DNA of 64,000 nt. Origin: Babylonia areolata (taxonomy: Eukaryota > Mollusca > Gastropoda > Neogastropoda > Buccinidae). Below are positions 29,801-42,732 of the stretch, in pieces. Position 1 is the first letter of the stretch; each line of letters begins with the position of its first letter. The stretch spans positions 39,231,713-39,295,712 of the forward strand of contig NC_134878.1 in NCBI RefSeq assembly GCF_041734735.1, given 5' to 3'. Made by a program: the position numbers and the translations under genes. Below the pieces are notes generated by a model. That model did not search any database. It was not told the DNA's origin and worked only from the letters and a program-made list of their open reading frames with translations.

Positions 29801-32800
29801 ACCGCGCACAAATCGACCGTTGAAGTTATGCAACACTTAGCGGACCCTTCCTGACTGTGAGCTGGGTGGGGGCAGCATTTGAAATCGTGTAGTGGGGCTG
29901 AATGAATCCGCCAGGTGTTAAGATCACCTGGTCAGTTTTTACAGGCAACCTGCAAGCTTCAGAACAAAAGCTAAGTGATTTTTCTGTGAATTTGATTAAT
30001 AATTTGTCATGGCGTTATTGTTTAATGTTTGAATTATTAGTAAATTATTGAGAGGGCTCAAAGATGATTTGTCCGTTGAATGCACGGAAAAACCGCTTAT
30101 CTTTTCTGTGGACAGAGTGATTTTTCTGTGTGATTGACTGATAATTTATCATCGTGTTATTGTTTAATTATTGAATTATTAGTGAAGGACAGAGAGGGCC
30201 GACAGAGAGGGCCGAGAAACACCTAGAAACCGGCCGAAACCGCGCACAAATCGACCGTTGAAGTTATGCAACACTTAGCGGACCCTTCCTGACTGTGAGC
30301 TGGGTGGGGGCAGCATTTGAAATCGTGTAGTGGGGCTGAATGAATCCGCCAGGTGTTAAGATCACCTGGTCAGTTTTTACAGGCAACCTGCAAGCTTCAG
30401 AACAAAAGCTAAGTGATTTTTCTGTGAATTTGATTAATAATTTGTCATGGCGTTATTGTTTAATGTTTGAATTATTAGTAAATTATTGAGAGGGCTCAAA
30501 GATGATTTGTCCGTTGAATGCACGGAAAAATCGCTTATCTTTTCTGTGGACAGAGTGATTTTTCTGTGTGATTGACTGATAATTTATCATCGTGTTATTG
30601 TTTAATTATTGAATTATTAGTGAATGACAGAGAGGGCCGACAGAGAGGGCCGAGAAACACCTAGAAACCGGCCGAAACCGCGCACAAATCGACCGTTGAA
30701 GTTATGCAACACTTAGCGGACCCTTCCTGACTGTGAGCTGGGTGGGGGCAGCATTTGAAATCGTGTAGTGGGGCTGAATGAATCCGCCAGGTGTTAAGAT
30801 CACCTGGTCAGTTTTTACAGGCAACCTGCAAGCTTCAGAACAAAAGCTAAGTGATTTTTCTGTGAATTTGATTAATAATTTGTCATGGCGTTATTGTTTA
30901 ATGTTTGAATTATTAGTAAATTATTGAGAGGGCTCAAAGATGATTTGTCCGTTGAATGCACGGAAAAATCGCTTATCTTTTCTGTGGACAGAGTGATTTT
31001 TCTGTGTGATTGACTGATAATTTATCATCGTGTTATTGCTTAATTATTGAATTATTAGTGAAGGACAGAGAGGGCCGACAGAGAGGGCCGAGAAACACCT
31101 AGAAACCGGCCGAAACCGCGCACAAATCGACCGTTGAAGTTATGCAACACTTAGCGGACCCTTCCTGACTGTGAGCTGGGTGGGGGCAGCATTTGAAATC
31201 GTGTAGTGGGGCTGAATGAATCCGCCAGGTGTTAAGATCACCTGGTCAGTTTTTACAGGCAACCTGCAAGCTTCAGAACAAAAGCTAAGTGATTTTTCTG
31301 TGAATTTGATTAATAATTTGTCATGGCGTTATTGTTTAATGTTTGAATTATTAGTAAATTATTGAGAGGGCTCAAAGATGATTTGTCCGTTGAATGCACG
31401 GAAAAATCGCTTATCTTTTCTGTGGACAGAGTGATTTTTCTGTGTGATTGACTGATAATTTATCATCGTGTTATTGTTTAATTATTGAATTATTAGTGAA
31501 TGACAGAGAGGGCCGACAGAGAGGGCCGAGAAACACCTAGAAACCGGCCGAAACCGCGCACAAATCGACCGTTGAAGTTATGCAACACTTAGCGGACCCT
31601 TCCTGACTGTGAGCTGGGTGGGGGCAGCATTTGAAATCGTGTAGTGGGGCTGAATGAATCCGCCAGGTGTTAAGATCACCTGGTCAGTTTTTACAGGCAA
31701 CCTGCAAGCTTCAGAACAAAAGCTAAGTGATTTTTCTGTGAATTTGATTAATAATTTGTCATGGCGTTATTGTTTAATGTTTGAATTATTAGTAAATTAT
31801 TGAGAGGGCTCAAAGATGATTTGTCCGTTGAATGCACGGAAAAATCGCTTATCTTTTCTGTGGACAGAGTGATTTTTCTGTGTGATTGACTGATAATTTA
31901 TCATCGTGTTATTGTTTAATTATTGAATTATTAGTGAATGACAGAGAGGGCCGACAGAGAGGGCCGAGAAACACCTAGAAACCGGCCGAAACCGCGCACA
32001 AATCGACCGTTGAAGTTATGCAACACTTAGCGGACCCTTCCTGACTGTGAGCTGGGTGGGGGCAGCATTTGAAATCGTGTAGTGGGGCTGAATGAATCCG
32101 CCAGGTGTTAAGATCACCTGGTCAGTTTTTACAGGCAACCTGCAAGCTTCAGAACAAAAGCTAAGTGATTTTTCTGTGAATTTGATTAATAATTTGTCAT
32201 GGCGTTATTGTTTAATGTTTGAATTATTAGTAAATTATTGAGAGGGCTCAAAGATGATTTGTCCGTTGAATGCACGGAAAAATCGCTTATCTTTTCTGTG
32301 GACAGAGTGATTTTTCTGTGTGATTGACTGATAATTTATCATCGTGTTATTGTTTAATTATTGAATTATTAGTGAATGACAGAGAGGGCCGACAGAGAGG
32401 GCCGAGAAACACCTAGAAACCGGCCGAAACCGCGCACAAATCGACCGTTGAAGTTATGCAACACTTAGCGGACCCTTCCTGACTGTGAGCTGGGTGGGGG
32501 CAGCATTTGAAATCGTGTAGTGGGGCTGAATGAATCCGCCAGGTGTTAAGATCACCTGGTCAGTTTTTACAGGCAACCTGCAAGCTTCAGAACAAAAGCT
32601 AAGTGATTTTTCTGTGAATTTGATTAATAATTTGTCATGGCGTTATTGTTTAATGTTTGAATTATTAGTAAATTATTGAGAGGGCTCAAAGATGATTTGT
32701 CCGTTGAATGCACGGAAAAATCGCTTATCTTTTCTGTGGACAGAGTGATTTTTCTGTGTGATTGACTGATAATTTATCATCGTGTTATTGTTTAATTATT

Positions 32801-35800
32801 GAATTATTAGTGAATGACAGAGAGGGCCGACAGAGAGGGCCGAGAAACACCTAGAAACCGGCCGAAACCGCGCACAAATCGACCGTTGAAGTTATGCAAC
32901 ACTTAGCGGACCCTTCCTGACTGTGAGCTGGGTGGGGGCAGCATTTGAAATCGTGTAGTGGGGCTGAATGAATCCGCCAGGTGTTAAGATCACCTGGTCA
33001 GTTTTTACAGGCAACCTGCAAGCTTCAGAACAAAAGCTAAGTGATTTTTCTGTGAATTTGATTAATAATTTGTCATGGCGTTATTGTTTAATGTTTGAAT
33101 TATTAGTAAATTATTGAGAGGGCTCAAAGATGATTTGTCCGTTGAATGCACGGAAAAATCGCTTATCTTTTCTGTGGACAGAGTGATTTTTCTGTGTGAT
33201 TGACTGATAATTTATCATCGTGTTATTGTTTAATTATTGAATTATTAGTGAATGACAGAGAGGGCCGACAGAGAGGGCCGAGAAACACCTAGAAACCGGC
33301 CGAAACCGCGCACAAATCGACCGTTGAAGTTATGCAACACTTAGCGGACCCTTCCTGACTGTGAGCTGGGTGGGGGCAGCATTTGAAATCGTGTAGTGGG
33401 GCTGAATGAATCCGCCAGGTGTTAAGATCACCTGGTCAGTTTTTACAGGCAACCTGCAAGCTTCAGAACAAAAGCTAAGTGATTTTTCTGTGAATTTGAT
33501 TAATAATTTGTCATGGCGTTATTGTTTAATGTTTGAATTATTAGTAAATTATTGAGAGGGCTCAAAGATGATTTGTCCGTTGAATGCACGGAAAAATCGC
33601 TTATCTTTTCTGTGGACAGAGTGATTTTTCTGTGTGATTGACTGATAATTTATCATCGTGTTATTGTTTAATTATTGAATTATTAGTGAATGACAGAGAG
33701 GGCCGACAGAGAGGGCCGAGAAACACCTAGAAACCGGCCGAAACCGCGCACAAATCGACCGTTGAAGTTATGCAACACTTAGCGGACCCTTCCTGACTGT
33801 GAGCTGGGTGGGGGCAGCATTTGAAATCGTGTAGTGGGGCTGAATGAATCCGCCAGGTGTTAAGATCACCTGGTCAGTTTTTACAGGCAACCTGCAAGCT
33901 TCAGAACAAAAGCTAAGTGATTTTTCTGTGAATTTGATTAATAATTTGTCATGGCGTTATTGTTTAATGTTTGAATTATTAGTAAATTATTGAGAGGGCT
34001 CAAAGATGATTTGTCCGTTGAATGCACGGAAAAATCGCTTATCTTTTCTGTGGACAGAGTGATTTTTCTGTGTGATTGACTGATAATTTATCATCGTGTT
34101 ATTGTTTAATTATTGAATTATTAGTGAATGACAGAGAGGGCCGACAGAGAGGGCCGAGAAACACCTAGAAACCGGCCGAAACCGCGCACAAATCGACCGT
34201 TGAAGTTATGCAACACTTAGCGGACCCTTCCTGACTGTGAGCTGGGTGGGGGCAGCATTTGAAATCGTGTAGTGGGGCTGAATGAATCCGCCAGGTGTTA
34301 AGATCACCTGGTCAGTTTTTACAGGCAACCTGCAAGCTTCAGAACAAAAGCTAAGTGATTTTTCTGTGAATTTGATTAATAATTTGTCATGGCGTTATTG
34401 TTTAATGTTTGAATTATTAGTAAATTATTGAGAGGGCTCAAAGATGATTTGTCCGTTGAATGCACGGAAAAATCGCTTATCTTTTCTGTGGACAGAGTGA
34501 TTTTTCTGTGTGATTGACTGATAATTTATCATCGTGTTATTGTTTAATTATTGAATTATTAGTGAATGACAGAGAGGGCCGACAGAGAGGGCCGAGAAAC
34601 ACCTAGAAACCGGCCGAAACCGCGCACAAATCGACCGTTGAAGTTATGCAACACTTAGCGGACCCTTCCTGACTGTGAGCTGGGTGGGGGCAGCATTTGA
34701 AATCGTGTAGTGGGGCTGAATGAATCCGCCAGGTGTTAAGATCACCTGGTCAGTTTTTACAGGCAACCTGCAAGCTTCAGAACAAAAGCTAAGTGATTTT
34801 TCTGTGAATTTGATTAATAATTTGTCATGGCGTTATTGTTTAATGTTTGAATTATTAGTAAATTATTGAGAGGGCTCAAAGATGATTTGTCCGTTGAATG
34901 CACGGAAAAATCGCTTATCTTTTCTGTGGACAGAGTGATTTTTCTGTGTGATTGACTGATAATTTATCATCGTGTTATTGTTTAATTATTGAATTATTAG
35001 TGAATGACAGAGAGGGCCGACAGAGAGGGCCGAGAAACACCTAGAAACCGGCCGAAACCGCGCACAAATCGACCGTTGAAGTTATGCAACACTTAGCGGA
35101 CCCTTCCTGACTGTGAGCTGGGTGGGGGCAGCATTTGAAATCGTGTAGTGGGGCTGAATGAATCCGCCAGGTGTTAAGATCACCTGGTCAGTTTTTACAG
35201 GCAACCTGCAAGCTTCAGAACAAAAGCTAAGTGATTTTTCTGTGAATTTGATTAATAATTTGTCATGGCGTTATTGTTTAATGTTTGAATTATTAGTAAA
35301 TTATTGAGAGGGCTCAAAGATGATTTGTCCGTTGAATGCACGGAAAAATCGCTTATCTTTTCTGTGGACAGAGTGATTTTTCTGTGTGATTGACTGATAA
35401 TTTATCATCGTGTTATTGTTTAATTATTGAATTATTAGTGAATGACAGAGAGGGCCGACAGAGAGGGCCGAGAAACACCTAGAAACCGGCCGAAACCGCG
35501 CACAAATCGACCGTTGAAGTTATGCAACACTTAGCGGACCCTTCCTGACTGTGAGCTGGGTGGGGGCAGCATTTGAAATCGTGTAGTGGGGCTGAATGAA
35601 TCCGCCAGGTGTTAAGATCACCTGGTCAGTTTTTACAGGCAACCTGCAAGCTTCAGAACAAAAGCTAAGTGATTTTTCTGTGAATTTGATTAATAATTTG
35701 TCATGGCGTTATTGTTTAATGTTTGAATTATTAGTAAATTATTGAGAGGGCTCAAAGATGATTTGTCCGTTGAATGCACGGAAAAATCGCTTATCTTTTC

Positions 35801-38800
35801 TGTGGACAGAGTGATTTTTCTGTGTGATTGACTGATAATTTATCATCGTGTTATTGTTTAATTATTGAATTATTAGTGAATGACAGAGAGGGCCGACAGA
35901 GAGGGCCGAGAAACACCTAGAAACCGGCCGAAACCGCGCACAAATCGACCGTTGAAGTTATGCAACACTTAGCGGACCCTTCCTGACTGTGAGCTGGGTG
36001 GGGGCAGCATTTGAAATCGTGTAGTGGGGCTGAATGAATCCGCCAGGTGTTAAGATCACCTGGTCAGTTTTTACAGGCAACCTGCAAGCTTCAGAACAAA
36101 AGCTAAGTGATTTTTCTGTGAATTTGATTAATAATTTGTCATGGCGTTATTGTTTAATGTTTGAATTATTAGTAAATTATTGAGAGGGCTCAAAGATGAT
36201 TTGTCCGTTGAATGCACGGAAAAATCGCTTATCTTTTCTGTGGACAGAGTGATTTTTCTGTGTGATTGACTGATAATTTATCATCGTGTTATTGTTTAAT
36301 TATTGAATTATTAGTGAATGACAGAGAGGGCCGACAGAGAGGGCCGAGAAACACCTAGAAACCGGCCGAAACCGCGCACAAATCGACCGTTGAAGTTATG
36401 CAACACTTAGCGGACCCTTCCTGACTGTGAGCTGGGTGGGGGCAGCATTTGAAATCGTGTAGTGGGGCTGAATGAATCCGCCAGGTGTTAAGATCACCTG
36501 GTCAGTTTTTACAGGCAACCTGCAAGCTTCAGAACAAAAGCTAAGTGATTTTTCTGTGAATTTGATTAATAATTTGTCATGGCGTTATTGTTTAATGTTT
36601 GAATTATTAGTAAATTATTGAGAGGGCTCAAAGATGATTTGTCCGTTGAATGCACGGAAAAATCGCTTATCTTTTCTGTGGACAGAGTGATTTTTCTGTG
36701 TGATTGACTGATAATTTATCATCGTGTTATTGTTTAATTATTGAATTATTAGTGAATGACAGAGAGGGCCGACAGAGAGGGCCGAGAAACACCTAGAAAC
36801 CGGCCGAAACCGCGCACAAATCGACCGTTGAAGTTATGCAACACTTAGCGGACCCTTCCTGACTGTGAGCTGGGTGGGGGCAGCATTTGAAATCGTGTAG
36901 TGGGGCTGAATGAATCCGCCAGGTGTTAAGATCACCTGGTCAGTTTTTACAGGCAACCTGCAAGCTTCAGAACAAAAGCTAAGTGATTTTTCTGTGAATT
37001 TGATTAATAATTTGTCATGGCGTTATTGTTTAATGTTTGAATTATTAGTAAATTATTGAGAGGGCTCAAAGATGATTTGTCCGTTGAATGCACGGAAAAA
37101 TCGCTTATCTTTTCTGTGGACAGAGTGATTTTTCTGTGTGATTGACTGATAATTTATCATCGTGTTATTGTTTAATTATTGAATTATTAGTGAATGACAG
37201 AGAGGGCCGACAGAGAGGGCCGAGAAACACCTAGAAACCGGCCGAAACCGCGCACAAATCGACCGTTGAAGTTATGCAACACTTAGCGGACCCTTCCTGA
37301 CTGTGAGCTGGGTGGGGGCAGCATTTGAAATCGTGTAGTGGGGCTGAATGAATCCGCCAGGTGTTAAGATCACCTGGTCAGTTTTTACAGGCAACCTGCA
37401 AGCTTCAGAACAAAAGCTAAGTGATTTTTCTGTGAATTTGATTAATAATTTGTCATGGCGTTATTGTTTAATGTTTGAATTATTAGTAAATTATTGAGAG
37501 GGCTCAAAGATGATTTGTCCGTTGAATGCACGGAAAAATCGCTTATCTTTTCTGTGGACAGAGTGATTTTTCTGTGTGATTGACTGATAATTTATCATCG
37601 TGTTATTGTTTAATTATTGAATTATTAGTGAATGACAGAGAGGGCCGACAGAGAGGGCCGAGAAACACCTAGAAACCGGCCGAAACCGCGCACAAATCGA
37701 CCGTTGAAGTTATGCAACACTTAGCGGACCCTTCCTGACTGTGAGCTGGGTGGGGGCAGCATTTGAAATCGTGTAGTGGGGCTGAATGAATCCGCCAGGT
37801 GTTAAGATCACCTGGTCAGTTTTTACAGGCAACCTGCAAGCTTCAGAACAAAAGCTAAGTGATTTTTCTGTGAATTTGATTAATAATTTGTCATGGCGTT
37901 ATTGTTTAATGTTTGAATTATTAGTAAATTATTGAGAGGGCTCAAAGATGATTTGTCCGTTGAATGCACGGAAAAATCGCTTATCTTTTCTGTGGACAGA
38001 GTGATTTTTCTGTGTGATTGACTGATAATTTATCATCGTGTTATTGTTTAATTATTGAATTATTAGTGAATGACAGAGAGGGCCGACAGAGAGGGCCGAG
38101 AAACACCTAGAAACCGGCCGAAACCGCGCACAAATCGACCGTTGAAGTTATGCAACACTTAGCGGACCCTTCCTGACTGTGAGCTGGGTGGGGGCAGCAT
38201 TTGAAATCGTGTAGTGGGGCTGAATGAATCCGCCAGGTGTTAAGATCACCTGGTCAGTTTTTACAGGCAACCTGCAAGCTTCAGAACAAAAGCTAAGTGA
38301 TTTTTCTGTGAATTTGATTAATAATTTGTCATGGCGTTATTGTTTAATGTTTGAATTATTAGTAAATTATTGAGAGGGCTCAAAGATGATTTGTCCGTTG
38401 AATGCACGGAAAAATCGCTTATCTTTTCTGTGGACAGAGTGATTTTTCTGTGTGATTGACTGATAATTTATCATCGTGTTATTGTTTAATTATTGAATTA
38501 TTAGTGAATGACAGAGAGGGCCGACAGAGAGGGCCGAGAAACACCTAGAAACCGGCCGAAACCGCGCACAAATCGACCGTTGAAGTTATGCAACACTTAG
38601 CGGACCCTTCCTGACTGTGAGCTGGGTGGGGGCAGCATTTGAAATCGTGTAGTGGGGCTGAATGAATCCGCCAGGTGTTAAGATCACCTGGTCAGTTTTT
38701 ACAGGCAACCTGCAAGCTTCAGAACAAAAGCTAAGTGATTTTTCTGTGAATTTGATTAATAATTTGTCATGGCGTTATTGTTTAATGTTTGAATTATTAG

Positions 38801-41800
38801 TAAATTATTGAGAGGGCTCAAAGATGATTTGTCCGTTGAATGCACGGAAAAATCGCTTATCTTTTCTGTGGACAGAGTGATTTTTCTGTGTGATTGACTG
38901 ATAATTTATCATCGTGTTATTGTTTAATTATTGAATTATTAGTGAATGACAGAGAGGGCCGACAGAGAGGGCCGAGAAACACCTAGAAACCGGCCGAAAC
39001 CGCGCACAAATCGACCGTTGAAGTTATGCAACACTTAGCGGACCCTTCCTGACTGTGAGCTGGGTGGGGGCAGCATTTGAAATCGTGTAGTGGGGCTGAA
39101 TGAATCCGCCAGGTGTTAAGATCACCTGGTCAGTTTTTACAGGCAACCTGCAAGCTTCAGAACAAAAGCTAAGTGATTTTTCTGTGAATTTGATTAATAA
39201 TTTGTCATGGCGTTATTGTTTAATGTTTGAATTATTAGTAAATTATTGAGAGGGCTCAAAGATGATTTGTCCGTTGAATGCACGGAAAAATCGCTTATCT
39301 TTTCTGTGGACAGAGTGATTTTTCTGTGTGATTGACTGATAATTTATCATCGTGTTATTGTTTAATTATTGAATTATTAGTGAATGACAGAGAGGGCCGA
39401 CAGAGAGGGCCGAGAAACACCTAGAAACCGGCCGAAACCGCGCACAAATCGACCGTTGAAGTTATGCAACACTTAGCGGACCCTTCCTGACTGTGAGCTG
39501 GGTGGGGGCAGCATTTGAAATCGTGTAGTGGGGCTGAATGAATCCGCCAGGTGTTAAGATCACCTGGTCAGTTTTTACAGGCAACCTGCAAGCTTCAGAA
39601 CAAAAGCTAAGTGATTTTTCTGTGAATTTGATTAATAATTTGTCATGGCGTTATTGTTTAATGTTTGAATTATTAGTAAATTATTGAGAGGGCTCAAAGA
39701 TGATTTGTCCGTTGAATGCACGGAAAAATCGCTTATCTTTTCTGTGGACAGAGTGATTTTTCTGTGTGATTGACTGATAATTTATCATCGTGTTATTGTT
39801 TAATTATTGAATTATTAGTGAATGACAGAGAGGGCCGACAGAGAGGGCCGAGAAACACCTAGAAACCGGCCGAAACCGCGCACAAATCGACCGTTGAAGT
39901 TATGCAACACTTAGCGGACCCTTCCTGACTGTGAGCTGGGTGGGGGCAGCATTTGAAATCGTGTAGTGGGGCTGAATGAATCCGCCAGGTGTTAAGATCA
40001 CCTGGTCAGTTTTTACAGGCAACCTGCAAGCTTCAGAACAAAAGCTAAGTGATTTTTCTGTGAATTTGATTAATAATTTGTCATGGCGTTATTGTTTAAT
40101 GTTTGAATTATTAGTAAATTATTGAGAGGGCTCAAAGATGATTTGTCCGTTGAATGCACGGAAAAATCGCTTATCTTTTCTGTGGACAGAGTGATTTTTC
40201 TGTGTGATTGACTGATAATTTATCATCGTGTTATTGTTTAATTATTGAATTATTAGTGAATGACAGAGAGGGCCGACAGAGAGGGCCGAGAAACACCTAG
40301 AAACCGGCCGAAACCGCGCACAAATCGACCGTTGAAGTTATGCAACACTTAGCGGACCCTTCCTGACTGTGAGCTGGGTGGGGGCAGCATTTGAAATCGT
40401 GTAGTGGGGCTGAATGAATCCGCCAGGTGTTAAGATCACCTGGTCAGTTTTTACAGGCAACCTGCAAGCTTCAGAACAAAAGCTAAGTGATTTTTCTGTG
40501 AATTTGATTAATAATTTGTCATGGCGTTATTGTTTAATGTTTGAATTATTAGTAAATTATTGAGAGGGCTCAAAGATGATTTGTCCGTTGAATGCACGGA
40601 AAAATCGCTTATCTTTTCTGTGGACAGAGTGATTTTTCTGTGTGATTGACTGATAATTTATCATCGTGTTATTGTTTAATTATTGAATTATTAGTGAATG
40701 ACAGAGAGGGCCGACAGAGAGGGCCGAGAAACACCTAGAAACCGGCCGAAACCGCGCACAAATCGACCGTTGAAGTTATGCAACACTTAGCGGACCCTTC
40801 CTGACTGTGAGCTGGGTGGGGGCAGCATTTGAAATCGTGTAGTGGGGCTGAATGAATCCGCCAGGTGTTAAGATCACCTGGTCAGTTTTTACAGGCAACC
40901 TGCAAGCTTCAGAACAAAAGCTAAGTGATTTTTCTGTGAATTTGATTAATAATTTGTCATGGCGTTATTGTTTAATGTTTGAATTATTAGTAAATTATTG
41001 AGAGGGCTCAAAGATGATTTGTCCGTTGAATGCACGGAAAAATCGCTTATCTTTTCTGTGGACAGAGTGATTTTTCTGTGTGATTGACTGATAATTTATC
41101 ATCGTGTTATTGTTTAATTATTGAATTATTAGTGAATGACAGAGAGGGCCGACAGAGAGGGCCGAGAAACACCTAGAAACCGGCCGAAACCGCGCACAAA
41201 TCGACCGTTGAAGTTATGCAACACTTAGCGGACCCTTCCTGACTGTGAGCTGGGTGGGGGCAGCATTTGAAATCGTGTAGTGGGGCTGAATGAATCCGCC
41301 AAGTGTTAAGATCACCTGGTCAGTTTTTACAGGCAACCTGCAAGCTTCAGAACAAAAGCTAAGTGATTTTTCTGTGAATTTGATTAATAATTTGTCATGG
41401 CGTTATTGTTTAATGTTTGAATTATTAGTAAATTATTGAGAGGGCTCAAAGATGATTTGTCCGTTGAATGCACGGAAAAATCGCTTATCTTTTCTGTGGA
41501 CAGAGTGATTTTTCTGTGTGATTGACTGATAATTTATCATCGTGTTATTGTTTAATTATTGAATTATTAGTGAATGACAGAGAGGGCCGACAGAGAGGGC
41601 CGAGAAACACCTAGAAACCGGCCGAAACCGCGCACAAATCGACCGTTGAAGTTATGCAACACTTAGCGGACCCTTCCTGACTGTGAGCTGGGTGGGGGCA
41701 GCATTTGAAATCGTGTAGTGGGGCTGAATGAATCCGCCAAGTGTTAAGATCACCTGGTCAGTTTTTACAGGCAACCTGCAAGCTTCAGAACAAAAGCTAA

Positions 41801-42632
41801 GTGATTTTTCTGTGAATTTGATTAATAATTTGTCATGGCGTTATTGTTTAATGTTTGAATTATTAGTAAATTATTGAGAGGGCTCAAAGATGATTTGTCC
41901 GTTGAATGCACGGAAAAATCGCTTATCTTTTCTGTGGACAGAGTGATTTTTCTGTGTGATTGACTGATAATTTATCATCGTGTTATTGTTTAATTATTGA
42001 ATTATTAGTGAATGACAGAGAGGGCCGACAGAGAGGGCCGAGAAACACCTAGAAACCGGCCGAAACCGCGCACAAATCGACCGTTGAAGTTATGCAACAC
42101 TTAGCGGACCCTTCCTGACTGTGAGCTGGGTGGGGGCAGCATTTGAAATCGTGTAGTGGGGCTGAATGAATCCGCCAAGTGTTAAGATCACCTGGTCAGT
42201 TTTTACAGGCAACCTGCAAGCTTCAGAACAAAAGCTAAGTGATTTTTCTGTGAATTTGATTAATAATTTGTCATGGCGTTATTGTTTAATGTTTGAATTA
42301 TTAGTAAATTATTGAGAGGGCTCAAAGATGATTTGTCCGTTGAATGCACGGAAAAATCGCTTATCTTTTCTGTGGACAGAGTGATTTTTCTGTGTGATTG
42401 ACCGATAATTTATCATCGTGTTATTGTTTAATTATTGAATTATTAGTGAATGACAGAGAGGGCCGACAGAGAGGGCCGAGAAACACCTAGAAACCGGCCG
42501 AAACCGCGCACAAATCGACCGTTGAAGTTATGCAACACTTAGCGGACCCTTCCTGACTGTGAGCTGGGTGGGGGCAGCATTTGAAATCGTGTAGTGGGGC
42601 TGAATGAATCCGCCAAGTGTTAAGATCACCTG

Positions 42633-42732
42633 NNNNNNNNNNNNNNNNNNNNNNNNNNNNNNNNNNNNNNNNNNNNNNNNNNNNNNNNNNNNNNNNNNNN
42701 NNNNNNNNNNNNNNNNNNNNNNNNNNNNNNNN
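42633..42732. other. Assembly gap (100 N)
   Basis: Exactly 100 N, the conventional length for a gap of unknown size. It lies at the switch from array A to array B, where the shared module also changes orientation. Confidence 0.99.

Larger units (their letters stand above)
22095..42632 (+). repeat. Satellite array A, 438-bp monomer, about 47 copies
   Basis: Head-to-tail tandem array. Using the landmark TGACAGAG (or GGACAGAG), copies lie exactly 438 bp apart from 26683 to 42451, 36 consecutive periods without a length change. The left part (22095-26480) varies in period (about 430-463 bp) with many small indels. Each monomer has a private GC-richer module of about 160 bp (from GAGGGCCGACAGAGAGGGCC to the hairpin) and a module of about 275 bp shared with array B. 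The array is cut by the assembly gap within the hairpin. No conserved ORF. Not rDNA, histone or telomeric repeat. Confidence 0.97.
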
